Assembly (NCBI GenBank): GCA_031291275.1 | Contig: JARLJJ010000338.1 | Location: 1 to 64,000 of the forward strand | DNA length: 64,000 nucleotides | From: Formivibrio sp. | GTDB lineage: Bacteria; Pseudomonadota; Gammaproteobacteria; Burkholderiales; Chitinibacteraceae | Direction: 5' to 3' | Shown here: piece after piece, positions 52,897 through 61,195 of the stretch | Layout of the letters: each line of letters begins with the position of its first letter | How positions within the stretch are numbered: position 1 is the first letter of the stretch | Translations under genes and position numbers: made by a program | Notes under the pieces: generated by a model | The model's input: only the letters and a program-made list of their open reading frames with translations | What the model was told of the DNA's origin: nothing | Databases searched by the model: none

Positions 52897-53604
52897 ATGC
52901 CCAGCACCACCCTGCACTACATCTACGACCCGTTCTGCGGTTGGTGCTATGCCGCATCTCCGCTACTGGCCGCGGCACAGGAGATTTCCGGCTTGCAAAT
53001 CACACTGCACGGCGGCGGCATGATGTCCGGCGCCAATCGGCAGCAGGTCACGCCGCAACTACGCAGTTATGTGATGCAGCACGACGCCACCATCGCGCGC
53101 ATGACCGGCCAGCCTTTTGGCAATGACTACTTCAACGGCTTGTTGCAAGACCAGGATGCCGTATTTGATTCCAGCCCGCCCATCACGGCGATTCTTGCTG
53201 CCAATGCGCTGGGCAGTCGCGGACTGGATCTGCTCAAGCGCATCCAGTCTGCCCATTACGTGGCAGGTCGAAGAATTGCGGATTATCGCGTTTTGCAGGA
53301 ACTGGCCGCTGAGATTGGGTTGGATTCAGTCGCATTCCGCCGGGAGTTTGATACCGTTTCCGGCGCAGCCACCGAGCGCCACATAGCCGCCAGTCGGCAG
53401 TATCTCCAAAAGGTTGGAGGCAGCGGTTTTCCAACCCTGGTACTGGAAACCGACGGGAAATTCGAGCTGCTGGATTTCGGCACGTGGCTAGGGAATCCGC
53501 AGGGTTTCAGTCAAAACCTGAAAGATACCTTGCTGCCGGTTGCGCCCGTGGCCAAGGCTGGCGGATTCTCCTGCACCGCGGCGGGTTGCAACTTGCCGGA
53601 CTGA
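52897..53604 (+). CDS. DsbA-family (FrnE-like) thioredoxin-fold protein
   Basis: 235 aa, no signal peptide, so cytosolic. HYIYDPFCGWCYAASPLL carries the CGWC active site; a helical insertion and GGSGFPTLVLE (cis-Pro) follow. The C terminus ends SCTAAGCNLPD, a second Cys pair that may be redox-active. FrnE-type proteins act as disulfide isomerases or in oxidative-stress tolerance. Starts 25 bp after the SDR-like gene; operon ends at the terminator at 53624. Confidence 0.9.
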   Translation: MPSTTLHYIYDPFCGWCYAASPLLAAAQEISGLQITLHGGGMMSGANRQQVTPQLRSYVMQHDATIARMTGQPFGNDYFNGLLQDQDAVFDSSPPITAILAANALGSRGLDLLKRIQSAHYVAGRRIADYRVLQELAAEIGLDSVAFRREFDTVSGAATERHIAASRQYLQKVGGSGFPTLVLETDGKFELLDFGTWLGNPQGFSQNLKDTLLPVAPVAKAGGFSCTAAGCNLPD

Positions 53605-53623
53605 TGCGGGTAGTCTGAAAACA

Positions 53624-53656
53624 AAAACGCCGTGCTCTGTGGGAACACGGCGTTTT
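53624..53656. terminator. Bidirectional terminator, dsbA-like / suhB
   Basis: AAAACGCCGTG (53624-53634) pairs with CACGGCGTTTT (53646-53656), between convergent genes. Confidence 0.92.
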
Positions 53657-53674
53657 CAATCAGACAGTTGCCAT

Positions 53675-54454
53675 TTACATATGCGGGCGAATCAACTGCA
53701 GCATCTGGCCGAACACGCGCGGGTTGCCGCACAGCACATCGCCGCTTTCGAAGTAGTTTTCTTCACCGTTGAAATCCGTCACCAGACCGCCGGCTTCGGT
53801 CACCAACAACGTACCGGCAGCCAGATCGCATTGCTTCAAGCCAAATTCAAAGAACCCATCGAAACGGCCGCTGGCCACATAGGCCAAATCCAGTGCAGCA
53901 GCGCCCGGACGACGCACGCCGGCGGCTTTTTGCGTCATGTCGCGGAAAATTGCCAGGTATTTGTCGAGGTTCTTGAAGTCGGTATAGGGAAATCCGGTGC
54001 CGATCAGCGCATCGGAAAGCTCGCGTACTTTGGATACGCGCAGACGGCGGTCATTCAGGAAGGCACCCACACCGCGAGTTGCCGTGAACAGGTCATTACG
54101 ACAGGGATCGTAAATCACGCCTTGCGTGATAACACCCTTGTGCATCAGGGCAATGGAAACTGCATATTGCTGAAGGCCATGCAGGAAGTTGGTAGTACCA
54201 TCAAGCGGATCGATGATCCAGACATATTCGGAATCGCCTTGGCTACCGGATTCCTCTGCTAGAATCGCGTGCTTTGGATAGGCTTCGAGGATAGTTCCGA
54301 TAATGGCCTGTTCAGCAGAGCGGTCCACATCGGAAACAAAATCGTTGTGTCCCTTTTTTTCCGGCGAAATGGCATCCAAATTATTGGATGCGCGCTGAAT
54401 AATTGCGGCGGCGCGGCGTGCAGCGCGCACGGCGGTGTTTAGCATCGGATGCAT
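53675..54454 (-). CDS. suhB: Inositol-1-monophosphatase SuhB
   Basis: 259 aa. Metal sites: EESG (about 67-70), [10 protein letters not shown] (81-90) and the late [16 protein letters not shown]. It hydrolyses inositol phosphates with Mg2+; in E. coli SuhB also joins the rRNA antitermination complex. ATG at 54452-54454 has AGGAAGA upstream. Divergent from trmJ with 62 bp between, the arrangement common in proteobacteria. Confidence 0.96.
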   Translation of the reverse strand: MHPMLNTAVRAARRAAAIIQRASNNLDAISPEKKGHNDFVSDVDRSAEQAIIGTILEAYPKHAILAEESGSQGDSEYVWIIDPLDGTTNFLHGLQQYAVSIALMHKGVITQGVIYDPCRNDLFTATRGVGAFLNDRRLRVSKVRELSDALIGTGFPYTDFKNLDKYLAIFRDMTQKAAGVRRPGAAALDLAYVASGRFDGFFEFGLKQCDLAAGTLLVTEAGGLVTDFNGEENYFESGDVLCGNPRVFGQMLQLIRPHM

Positions 54455-54516
54455 GATGTCTTCCTGATTAACTTAAAGATCGGTAATTTCGCCGGCATTC
54501 TACCCTTTTTTGGCCC

Positions 54517-55293
54517 ATGAATAAACCAGACACCTCAGACTCTACCCACTGCCTCGATCAGTTTCGCGTGGTACTTTCACACACTTCGCATCCGGGCAAT
54601 ATCGGCTCCACCGCACGCGCCATGAAAACGATGGGATTTCGTCATCTTTATCTGGTCAACCCGAAGGAATTCCCTTCCGATACCGCACTCTCGCTTGCCT
54701 GCAATGCCGATGATGTACTCAACGATGCTGTCGTCGTCAGTTCACTGACTGAAGCGCTGGCAGGGACCACAATGCAAGTGGCCATGACCGCACGACGGCG
54801 TGAACTCACTCAACCTTTGAAAACGCCGCGACAACTGGTGCCAGAGCTGTTGGCACATGCCAAACAAGGTGGGCAGATCGCACTGGTTTACGGCACGGAA
54901 ATGTCCGGACTGACCATGGACGAGGTGAGCCTGTGCAACCGCATGGTGACGATTCCGACCAATCCGGATTATTCGAGCCTGAATCTCTCGCAGGCGGTGC
55001 AGGTGCTTTGCTACGAACTGCGCGCAACACTGCTTGACGATGTGTCCTACCTGGCCGAACCGCGCAATTTTGCCAGCCACGAATATATCGAACTGTTTTT
55101 CCAGCACTTGGAAGAAGCGTTGATCACTATCGGTTTCCTGAAACCTGCTCACCCCAAGCGCCTGATGCCGCGCCTGCGCCGTTTGTTTCTGCGCACCGGA
55201 CTGGAACAGGAAGAAGTGGATATCCTGCGTGGCATTCTGCGCGCAGCGGTCGAATTTGAACGTGCGCCAGGGCGCAAAAAAACACCGGACTAA
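54517..55293 (+). CDS. trmJ: tRNA (cytidine/uridine-32-2'-O)-methyltransferase TrmJ
   Basis: 258 aa. SPOUT/SpoU fold: VVLSHTSHPGNIGSTARAMKTMGF, ALVYGTEMSGLTMDEVSLC and IPTNPDYSSLNLSQAVQVLCYEL, forming the trefoil knot. It 2'-O-methylates position 32 of tRNAs. The usual G-x-E-R-x-G-L is replaced by G-T-E-M-S-G-L, a mild deviation. Ends at a strong bidirectional terminator. Confidence 0.94.
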   Translation: MNKPDTSDSTHCLDQFRVVLSHTSHPGNIGSTARAMKTMGFRHLYLVNPKEFPSDTALSLACNADDVLNDAVVVSSLTEALAGTTMQVAMTARRRELTQPLKTPRQLVPELLAHAKQGGQIALVYGTEMSGLTMDEVSLCNRMVTIPTNPDYSSLNLSQAVQVLCYELRATLLDDVSYLAEPRNFASHEYIELFFQHLEEALITIGFLKPAHPKRLMPRLRRLFLRTGLEQEEVDILRGILRAAVEFERAPGRKKTPD

Positions 55294-55305
55294 AATTCGC
55301 CATCC

Positions 55306-55347
55306 AAACAGGGTTCTAACTGCTATCGCACAGTTCGAGCCCTGTTT
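55306..55347. terminator. Bidirectional terminator, trmJ / yedF
   Basis: AAACAGGG (55306-55313) pairs with CCCTGTTT (55340-55347), with ACTG/CAGT stacked inside the loop, followed by T5. Lies between convergent genes. Confidence 0.85.
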
Positions 55348-55360
55348 TTCCATCACGGAT

Positions 55361-55711
55361 TTAAAGCGTTATCACTTTCTCCGCCGCCGTTTGCTCTTCC
55401 ACGATCCGTGGCATATTGCCTATCTCGCCCACGGCCACACAGTCCATCAGACCGTAGTAATCCAGACATGTACGGCAGGCAATCAACGGAACACCTGCGG
55501 CAGACAATTCGGCAAGTTCTTTCTGACAGGGAGAACCTTGCGCGACCAGTTTGGCACCACCGGCGTAAAACAACACCGCTTTGGGGAGCAGTCCCAATTC
55601 AAGCAGTGTCCGGAAATAATTGATCACCAGCTTGTGGCGCAACGTTTCCTCGGCATGACCCAGGCCATCGTGGTTGAGCACAATGACGGTATTGGCATAA
55701 TCGTTATTCAT
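55361..55711 (-). CDS. yedF: YedF-type DsrE-domain selenium metabolism protein
   Basis: 116 aa. DsrE fold; AKLVAQGSPCQKELAEL and VPLIACRTCLDYYGL hold cysteines typical of the C-terminal half of YedF. The usual N-terminal TusA-like half is absent. YedF proteins are encoded with selD and are thought to help deliver selenium or sulfur; the function is not proved. AAGGAGG lies 6 nt before the ATG. It is 12 bp downstream of selD, so it is co-transcribed. Confidence 0.85.
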   Translation of the reverse strand: MNNDYANTVIVLNHDGLGHAEETLRHKLVINYFRTLLELGLLPKAVLFYAGGAKLVAQGSPCQKELAELSAAGVPLIACRTCLDYYGLMDCVAVGEIGNMPRIVEEQTAAEKVITL

Positions 55712-55723
55712 CGTATCCTCCTT

Positions 55724-56767
55724 TTAGACGCCGACATGAATACGTGGCAAACCGGCTTCTAGTCGACCAATGACACAAGCCGCGTCAAATCCGCTCTGCT
55801 GAAACAGCGCCAGCACCGCATCCACGGATTCAGGCGCAACGGCTGCGAGCAATCCGCCACTGGTTTGCGCATCCGCCATCATGCGGCGCTGCCAGTCCGG
55901 CACTTGCGTGTCAAACATGACATCGCCACCACAGCTGACCAGATTGCGGTTGATCGCTCCAGGGCCAATTTCTTGCTGTGCAAAACCAATTGCAGCCGGC
56001 AACAGCGGCAACCGGCTTGCCTCGATCCGGGCGGATAGTTGTGCGCCGCGACACACTTCCAGCAGGTGGCCGAGCAGGCCAAAACCAGTGACATCGGTCA
56101 ACGCATGCACCTCTGTTAGCGAAGAGAGTTCCGTCCCCACCTTGTTGAGTTGCGTTGTGGTATGAATCAACTGCTGATAACCATCCGCATCCAGCAGTCC
56201 TTTTTTCATGGCACTGCCCAGAATACCGACCCCCAGCGGTTTCCCCAGGATCAGCACATCGCCGGCCTGGGCGCTACTATTGCGCTTCACTTTGTCCGGA
56301 TGCACAAGACCTAATGCAACCAGTCCATAGATTGGTTCCGGCGAATCGATCGAATGGCCGCCGGCAATCGGGATACCCGCAGCAGCACAAACACTGGCGC
56401 CACCTTCCAGAATTTTCTGGATCGATTCAATCGGCAACGTATTGATAGGCATGCCGACAATGGCCAATGCCAGGATTGGCGTGCCACCCATCGCATAGAT
56501 ATCGGAAATCGCATTGGTGGCGGCGATGCGGCCGAAGTCGAAGGGATCATCAACGATCGGCATGAAGAAATCTGTCGTGGCAATCAATGCCTGTTCATCA
56601 TTCAGGCGGTAGACTGCCGCATCGTCGGCAGTTTCAGTGCCGACCAGAAGATTGGGAAACAACGCCGCCTGCGGCATCGTCTTGAGTATGTCGGCAAGCA
56701 TGGCCGGCGCGATTTTGCAGCCGCATCCCCCGCCATGGGATAATTGGGTCAAGCGGATATCATTCAT
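55724..56767 (-). CDS. selD: Selenide, water dikinase
   Basis: 347 aa. SHGGGCGCKI holds the catalytic Cys15 (not selenocysteine) and Lys18; TADDAAVYRL, TTDFFMPIVDDPFDFGRIAATNAISDIYAMGG and DVTGFGLLGHL are the ATP/metal motifs. It makes selenophosphate from selenide and ATP, the selenium donor for tRNA 2-selenouridine and selenocysteine. With mnmH beside it and no selA/selB in the window, tRNA modification is the supported use. AAGGATG precedes the ATG. Confidence 0.96.
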   Translation of the reverse strand: MNDIRLTQLSHGGGCGCKIAPAMLADILKTMPQAALFPNLLVGTETADDAAVYRLNDEQALIATTDFFMPIVDDPFDFGRIAATNAISDIYAMGGTPILALAIVGMPINTLPIESIQKILEGGASVCAAAGIPIAGGHSIDSPEPIYGLVALGLVHPDKVKRNSSAQAGDVLILGKPLGVGILGSAMKKGLLDADGYQQLIHTTTQLNKVGTELSSLTEVHALTDVTGFGLLGHLLEVCRGAQLSARIEASRLPLLPAAIGFAQQEIGPGAINRNLVSCGGDVMFDTQVPDWQRRMMADAQTSGGLLAAVAPESVDAVLALFQQSGFDAACVIGRLEAGLPRIHVGV

Positions 56768-56807
56768 TGCTCATCCTTTTTCAACAGTTTCCGCATTATC
56801 TCGTATT

Positions 56808-57075
56808 AGGTTCTGTTGACGATGGTTAGAAAGCTGCGCTGGGGCGGAAAAATGCCAGTCGCAAGGCATGCGACGCAGACAATAACCGGTTATTTTCAAG
56901 GAGCATAACGCAGTGAATGGCGTTTTTCCGCCCCAGCCCTTCGGGTTTGGGGCATTTCGAGCGGCTTTCCGCGTTATAAACCGTTTGCAATACCCGTATT
57001 GCGGCGCGCTTTGCGCCTTGAAATCCATCTCGAACTGCCCCAAACGCAGTTTTGTAACCAACGTCAACAGAACCT
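56808..57075. repeat. MITE-like element with nested inverted repeats
   Basis: Terminal inverted repeats: 56808-56832 and 57051-57075 match at 23 of 25 positions and stay similar to about 38 nt. Module A: 19-nt arms 56839-56857/56918-56936 (18 of 19) around the palindrome AATAACCGGTTATT (56881-56894). Module B: 16-nt arms 56946-56961/57029-57044 (15 of 16) around GCAATAC-CC-GTATTGC (56987-57002). The ends start GGTTCTGTTG, like IS6-family termini, but no target duplication is seen. It fills most of the selD-mnmH gap. Confidence 0.75.
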
Positions 57076-57092
57076 TGGCCCATTGTGAATAA
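56913..57092 (+). CDS. Small ORF of the MITE-like element overlapping mnmH
   Basis: 59 codons from GTG, with AAGGAG 9 nt upstream. The peptide (starts MNGVFPPQPFGFGAF) has no recognised family, and much of it lies over the inverted-repeat arms. Its TAA at 57090-57092 overlaps the mnmH GTG start out of frame by 8 bp. It may only serve to bring ribosomes to mnmH; a protein role is doubtful. Confidence 0.35.
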   Translation: MNGVFPPQPFGFGAFRAAFRVINRLQYPYCGALCALKSISNCPKRSFVTNVNRTLAHCE

Positions 57093-58134
57093 TCAGCTAG
57101 CGACATTTGACGAGATTGAGCGCTTCGACAGCATTATCGACGTACGCACGCCACTGGAATTTGCCGAGGATCACATCCCAGGTGCAATCAATGCTCCGGT
57201 ACTCAGCAATGAAGAGCGCGTGATCATCGGGACAATGTACAAGCAGGTATCGCCCTTCGAAGCCACGCGGCTCGGCGCGGCATTGGTCGCCCAGAATATT
57301 GCACAGCATCTGCAAACCCTGTTCGCCGACAAGCCGCAAAACTGGAAACCGTTGATCTACTGTTGGCGCGGCGGTAAACGTTCCGGCGCAATGACCAGTT
57401 GGTTCAACCTGATCGGCTGGCGTGCTCGCCAGTTGAAAGGCGGCTACAAGACTTATCGGCATCATGTTCTGGAACAACTGGCAGAGCTTCCCAGCCATTT
57501 CAATTACCGGGTATTGGCCGGACTGACCGGCAGTGGCAAGACCCGGTTGTTGCACGCATTGGCGCATTGTGGCGCACAGGTACTGGATCTCGAGGCAATA
57601 GCCCGGCATCGCGGATCGTTGCTCGGTGCCCTGCCCGGTGAAGCACAACCCAGCCAGAAAGGCTTCGATAGCTTGTTGCTACAAACGCTCTCCCGATTTG
57701 ACTCGGGCCAGCCGGTCTTCATTGAAGCCGAAAGCAAGAAAATCGGGCAGTTGCAATTGCCCGATGCCTTGATGCTATCCCTTGCGCGAGCAGATTGCAT
57801 TTCCGTGCAGGCCGCCATGGATGATCGGGTGAGCTTCCTGTGCGAGGATTACGCGGCCTTGTTCGACACCCCGCACATCTTGAAGCAGCAGCTTTCCAAA
57901 CTGACCGAACTCCTGGGGCGACAAACCATCAACCAGTGGCATGCGCTAATCGATACCGGTGACAAACCGACCCTGTTTCGAGAATTGCTTGAAAAACATT
58001 ATGATCCGGCCTACCGGCACAGCAGCCACTACCTGTACCCCAAGTTGCCCGACGCCCTGCCCTTCACCTTTTACCCGACAGCGCCCGACCTGCAATCTGA
58101 GGCCATGCGCTTACTGGATATGCTGCAGCGATAA
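57085..58134 (+). CDS. mnmH: tRNA 2-selenouridine synthase
   Basis: 349 aa. N-terminal rhodanese domain (1-125) with Cys93 in YCWRGGKRSG, and a P-loop domain with GLTGSGKT at 146-153. It replaces sulfur by selenium at the 2-thio group of wobble U34 of tRNAs, using selenophosphate from SelD. The start is a GTG at 57085, 10 bp after the MITE-like element, with no Shine-Dalgarno; upstream sequences have been replaced by the repeat. Translation may depend on the small ORF that overlaps the start. Confidence 0.94.
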   Translation: MNNQLATFDEIERFDSIIDVRTPLEFAEDHIPGAINAPVLSNEERVIIGTMYKQVSPFEATRLGAALVAQNIAQHLQTLFADKPQNWKPLIYCWRGGKRSGAMTSWFNLIGWRARQLKGGYKTYRHHVLEQLAELPSHFNYRVLAGLTGSGKTRLLHALAHCGAQVLDLEAIARHRGSLLGALPGEAQPSQKGFDSLLLQTLSRFDSGQPVFIEAESKKIGQLQLPDALMLSLARADCISVQAAMDDRVSFLCEDYAALFDTPHILKQQLSKLTELLGRQTINQWHALIDTGDKPTLFRELLEKHYDPAYRHSSHYLYPKLPDALPFTFYPTAPDLQSEAMRLLDMLQR

Positions 58135-58188
58135 GCTTGCCTGAATTGACTCATCGCTACGGACTTTGAAACAAGCATGTTTTTGAAG

Positions 58189-58893
58189 CTACGCTCTCCC
58201 ATTTGTAGCGATCAATGCATGAATCCACGCAAGAAAATCCGCGCCCATTTCTGTGCTGATTTCGTGATCGATCGGGTAGCGACGGTTTTCGTGTTCAACA
58301 CCCAACTCGCTCAGCCACTGGTCGGAACGTTGCGCCCACGTCACTGGCAACTTGCTGTCGTACTCCCCGTGACCGATAAATCCGCGCAACGCAGCCAAAC
58401 GCTCCTTCGAGGCAATATTTGGCCCAAGCTCAGGCAGGATGCGCCCAGAGAGCAGGCCAAAACCGGCCACTTTTTCGGGTGCACTCAACGCCACGCTGGC
58501 ACTGAGAATGCCACCCTGGCTGAAACCGGCAATAATCGTATGGCGTGCATCAATGCCATAAACCGTCTGCATCTGTTCAAGAAAATGGATCAGGCGACGA
58601 CGGCTCGCGTCGGCTTCTTCCGCAACGATACGGGGTCCGTTCGCGGTAAAGGCCACCTGAAACCAGCCAAACTGCCCTGGTGCAAGCTGCAACGGGCCAC
58701 GCGGAAAGACAATCAGTACATCGGGATCGATTCCCGCAGCGAGTTCAGCAAGGTTTGTTTCGTTACCGCCAACGCCATGCAGTAGCACCACACAGGCTTT
58801 GGGCTTTTCAGGCAGGGACTGTCGCAACCGGAAGGCAAGCTCGAAAGTGTCATCCTGCTGCAGCGGGCCTATCCGATGATTCAAGGTATTCAT
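58189..58893 (-). CDS. Carboxylesterase/phospholipase (YpfH-like alpha/beta hydrolase)
   Basis: 234 aa. The catalytic triad is visible: Ser in AGFSQGG, Asp in GHGEYDSKLP and His in YPIDHEIS; oxyanion-hole LLHGVGG precedes. It matches the alpha/beta-hydrolase 2 family (YpfH, bacterial carboxylesterase II) that cleaves short acyl esters. Cytosolic. The ATG at 58891-58893 has GAGAGATC upstream; 19 codons further upstream are in frame but lack a site. Confidence 0.9.
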   Translation of the reverse strand: MNTLNHRIGPLQQDDTFELAFRLRQSLPEKPKACVVLLHGVGGNETNLAELAAGIDPDVLIVFPRGPLQLAPGQFGWFQVAFTANGPRIVAEEADASRRRLIHFLEQMQTVYGIDARHTIIAGFSQGGILSASVALSAPEKVAGFGLLSGRILPELGPNIASKERLAALRGFIGHGEYDSKLPVTWAQRSDQWLSELGVEHENRRYPIDHEISTEMGADFLAWIHALIATNGRA

Positions 58894-59213
58894 ATGTGAT
58901 CTCTCTATGAGGTGAATGCACGCCAAGACCAGTGCCCCATCGTCTGGCATGAATGCACTCTAGGCGGTACCAGCAATGAAATAAACAGTCCATTTCGAAA
59001 CCCACTATTTCATAAAACGGGACAATGAAGTCAAGATTACAAACACCATTCTGTGATGATGGCAAACCCAATCTTCACTATTTGTTTGCATGCCGATAAG
59101 GTCAAAACCAGTTACCATTGAACTCGGGTAATCGACCCCTGCCATTTGCCCGGTACCTATCGCGATTCAAGCCTACTCCACGCCGAACCAGCATCCATTC
59201 CCTAAGCCAGCTT
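58894..59213. other. 320-bp intergenic region, esterase / FUSC gene
   Basis: Contains a direct repeat TGAATGCAC (58913-58921 and 58950-58958), 37 bp apart, near the esterase start. Nothing else is recognised; it should hold both divergent promoters. Confidence 0.4.
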
Positions 59214-61115
59214 ATGATTTCTCCTTCTTCACTGCGCACATTTCTCGGCCTTGATTGGGTCATCGCCCGCAAGGCGCTTTCCCTGGCCCTGGCGGCCTGG
59301 TTATCGTTTGTGATCGCCGCCTTGCTGCATGTTCATAACGCCTATTGGGCTGCCATGCCGGTATGGGTACTGACACAACCATCGCGGGGCTTGGTGCTGG
59401 AGCGCTCGGTATTTCGGATCATCGGCACAGTGATCGGCGCAGCCGTTGGATTTGCACTGGTCAATTTGCCTGTCCCACCGTATGCGCAGCTGGTTTTATT
59501 GGCCACGTGGATTGCACTTAACGCCGGTCTGACCCATGTTCTGCGTGGCGTAACCAGCTACGGCGCACTGTTGGCCGGCATGACGGCAGCTGTCGTGGTG
59601 ATTCCGTCGCTATTGGCGCCTTCAATGACAATGGAACTTGCCCTGGCACGCGTGGACTGCACGTTGATCGGCGTCATTGTCAGCGCTGTAGTGCTGGCGA
59701 TATTGACGCCTGAATCCTCATTGACTGATTTTTACGCCCAGATAAGAACGGTCTCCGCAGAAGCGGTTGCCTATGCTGCACGCATCCTGCGCGAAGGAAA
59801 ATCGGCAGTTCATGGCAAAGAAGAACGGCGGATTTTGGGCTTGATCAGCCAGCTGGAATCGTCTGCCCGGCTGAATGCGGCAGGTTCTGTCGAGGGATAT
59901 CGGCGATTGAGCGAAGTGGATTTGCTGGTGGTGGGTTCGCTGTCAACCATGGCTGCGGCACAAGCGCTTCACGACGTTGACTACCAATGTGACACTGCAC
60001 TGCACGCCACATTGGCGCGCATTGCTGATCATCTGCGGACGGCATGGAATAGTCCCATGCCGGAAAGCGAGCGACACATCGAAACGTTGAATGATGCAAG
60101 GTTAATGCATCTGGATAGCGCGATCGGACAAATCCTCGATGCGGACATAGCACTGTCACATCCGGAGAGCGTTCAGCCTCGTTCGTCCAAACCAAGACTA
60201 GCCTGGCTGGCGCCACATCGCGAATGGCCATTGGCATGGCGTACGGCAGCGATGGCTGGCATCGCCAGTTTCCTGGCTTCGGCACTTGGGCTGTGGCTGA
60301 AATGGCCACCAGCAGAACTTGCGGCCTTAGGGGTATGCATCTTCGTCATGGTATTGGGCTCCATGCCACTGCCCCAATTGATCGCGCCCAAGCTGCTAAC
60401 GGGCGTCATCGTTGGGGTTGTATTTGGCATCATCTACCGCCTTGCCGTGCAACCCTACCTCACGACGACCAGCGGATTGGTGCTGACAATCATCCCCTTT
60501 CTATTGCTGGGCGGATTTGCCCGTGCCAATCCGCGCGTTGGCGCGGCAGGCGTGGATGCCAATATGTGCTTTTTACTGGCATCGCAAGCCGGCATGCCCG
60601 CCATTGCCGATATTGCCCAAATATTCACAGGCTCGATGGCACTGACTGTGGCTGCAGGAATCATGGCCAGTGCCTTCATTCTTTTCCCGCGACGCATGCG
60701 GCAGCAAGCTGAAGATGCCGCCGATGTCATCCGGCGTGATTTGCGACGAATTATCGAATCCGACTCGGACAACGACCCGGCGGATTGGCGCGCACGTGGC
60801 ACGCGCCAGATCCTGCGACTGACTTTGCATTTGGGTCGGGCAAAAGAACTGGGAGAACGCTGGCCCAAGGGATTACTGGCCGTGCTCACGCTTGGCCAAG
60901 CCATGATCGACTTGCAACAACAGGGGATGCCGGAGGCAGTAAAAGTCCTGCTAGGAGGATTGCTGCAACAGAAAATGTCGCCACAGCAAACAGCACAGGC
61001 CTTACATGCCTTGGCACTTGCGATTGATGAGGGCCCAATCAAGCCAATGATCCAGCAACTGGCCAACACACTGGTACTGGCGACGGAACCATTGACATTG
61101 GGGCTGGCGAATTAA
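59214..61115 (+). CDS. FUSC-family (AaeB-like) inner-membrane exporter
   Basis: 633 aa with two clusters of about five helices (approximately residues 15-165 and 340-485) separated by a cytosolic region, and a C-terminal cytosolic domain. This is the FUSC/aromatic-acid exporter layout. Signatures: HNAYWAAMPVWVLTQPSRGLVLERSVFRIIGTVIGAAVGF, and ARANPRVGAAGVDANMCFLLASQ. Members export aromatic carboxylic acids such as p-hydroxybenzoate; the substrate here is not shown and no membrane-fusion partner gene lies beside it. Start ATG at 59214. Confidence 0.88.
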   Translation: MISPSSLRTFLGLDWVIARKALSLALAAWLSFVIAALLHVHNAYWAAMPVWVLTQPSRGLVLERSVFRIIGTVIGAAVGFALVNLPVPPYAQLVLLATWIALNAGLTHVLRGVTSYGALLAGMTAAVVVIPSLLAPSMTMELALARVDCTLIGVIVSAVVLAILTPESSLTDFYAQIRTVSAEAVAYAARILREGKSAVHGKEERRILGLISQLESSARLNAAGSVEGYRRLSEVDLLVVGSLSTMAAAQALHDVDYQCDTALHATLARIADHLRTAWNSPMPESERHIETLNDARLMHLDSAIGQILDADIALSHPESVQPRSSKPRLAWLAPHREWPLAWRTAAMAGIASFLASALGLWLKWPPAELAALGVCIFVMVLGSMPLPQLIAPKLLTGVIVGVVFGIIYRLAVQPYLTTTSGLVLTIIPFLLLGGFARANPRVGAAGVDANMCFLLASQAGMPAIADIAQIFTGSMALTVAAGIMASAFILFPRRMRQQAEDAADVIRRDLRRIIESDSDNDPADWRARGTRQILRLTLHLGRAKELGERWPKGLLAVLTLGQAMIDLQQQGMPEAVKVLLGGLLQQKMSPQQTAQALHALALAIDEGPIKPMIQQLANTLVLATEPLTLGLAN

Positions 61116-61195
61116 GCGCGTTGCCAGCAGATACAGGATGCGAATATCAGCGCCCCGCTTCGGGCGAGGTGCTAGCTTTTGGTTAAGCTCAAACC

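Noticed and set aside
56808-57075. IS6-family insertion sequence
   Set aside because: Only the first ten bases of the ends agree with IS6-type termini; no transposase and no 8-bp target duplication.
56771-57106. Minus-strand ORFs of 85 and 111 codons through the MITE-like element
   Set aside because: Inverted repeats keep several frames open; no start signals, and one would run into the selD start region.
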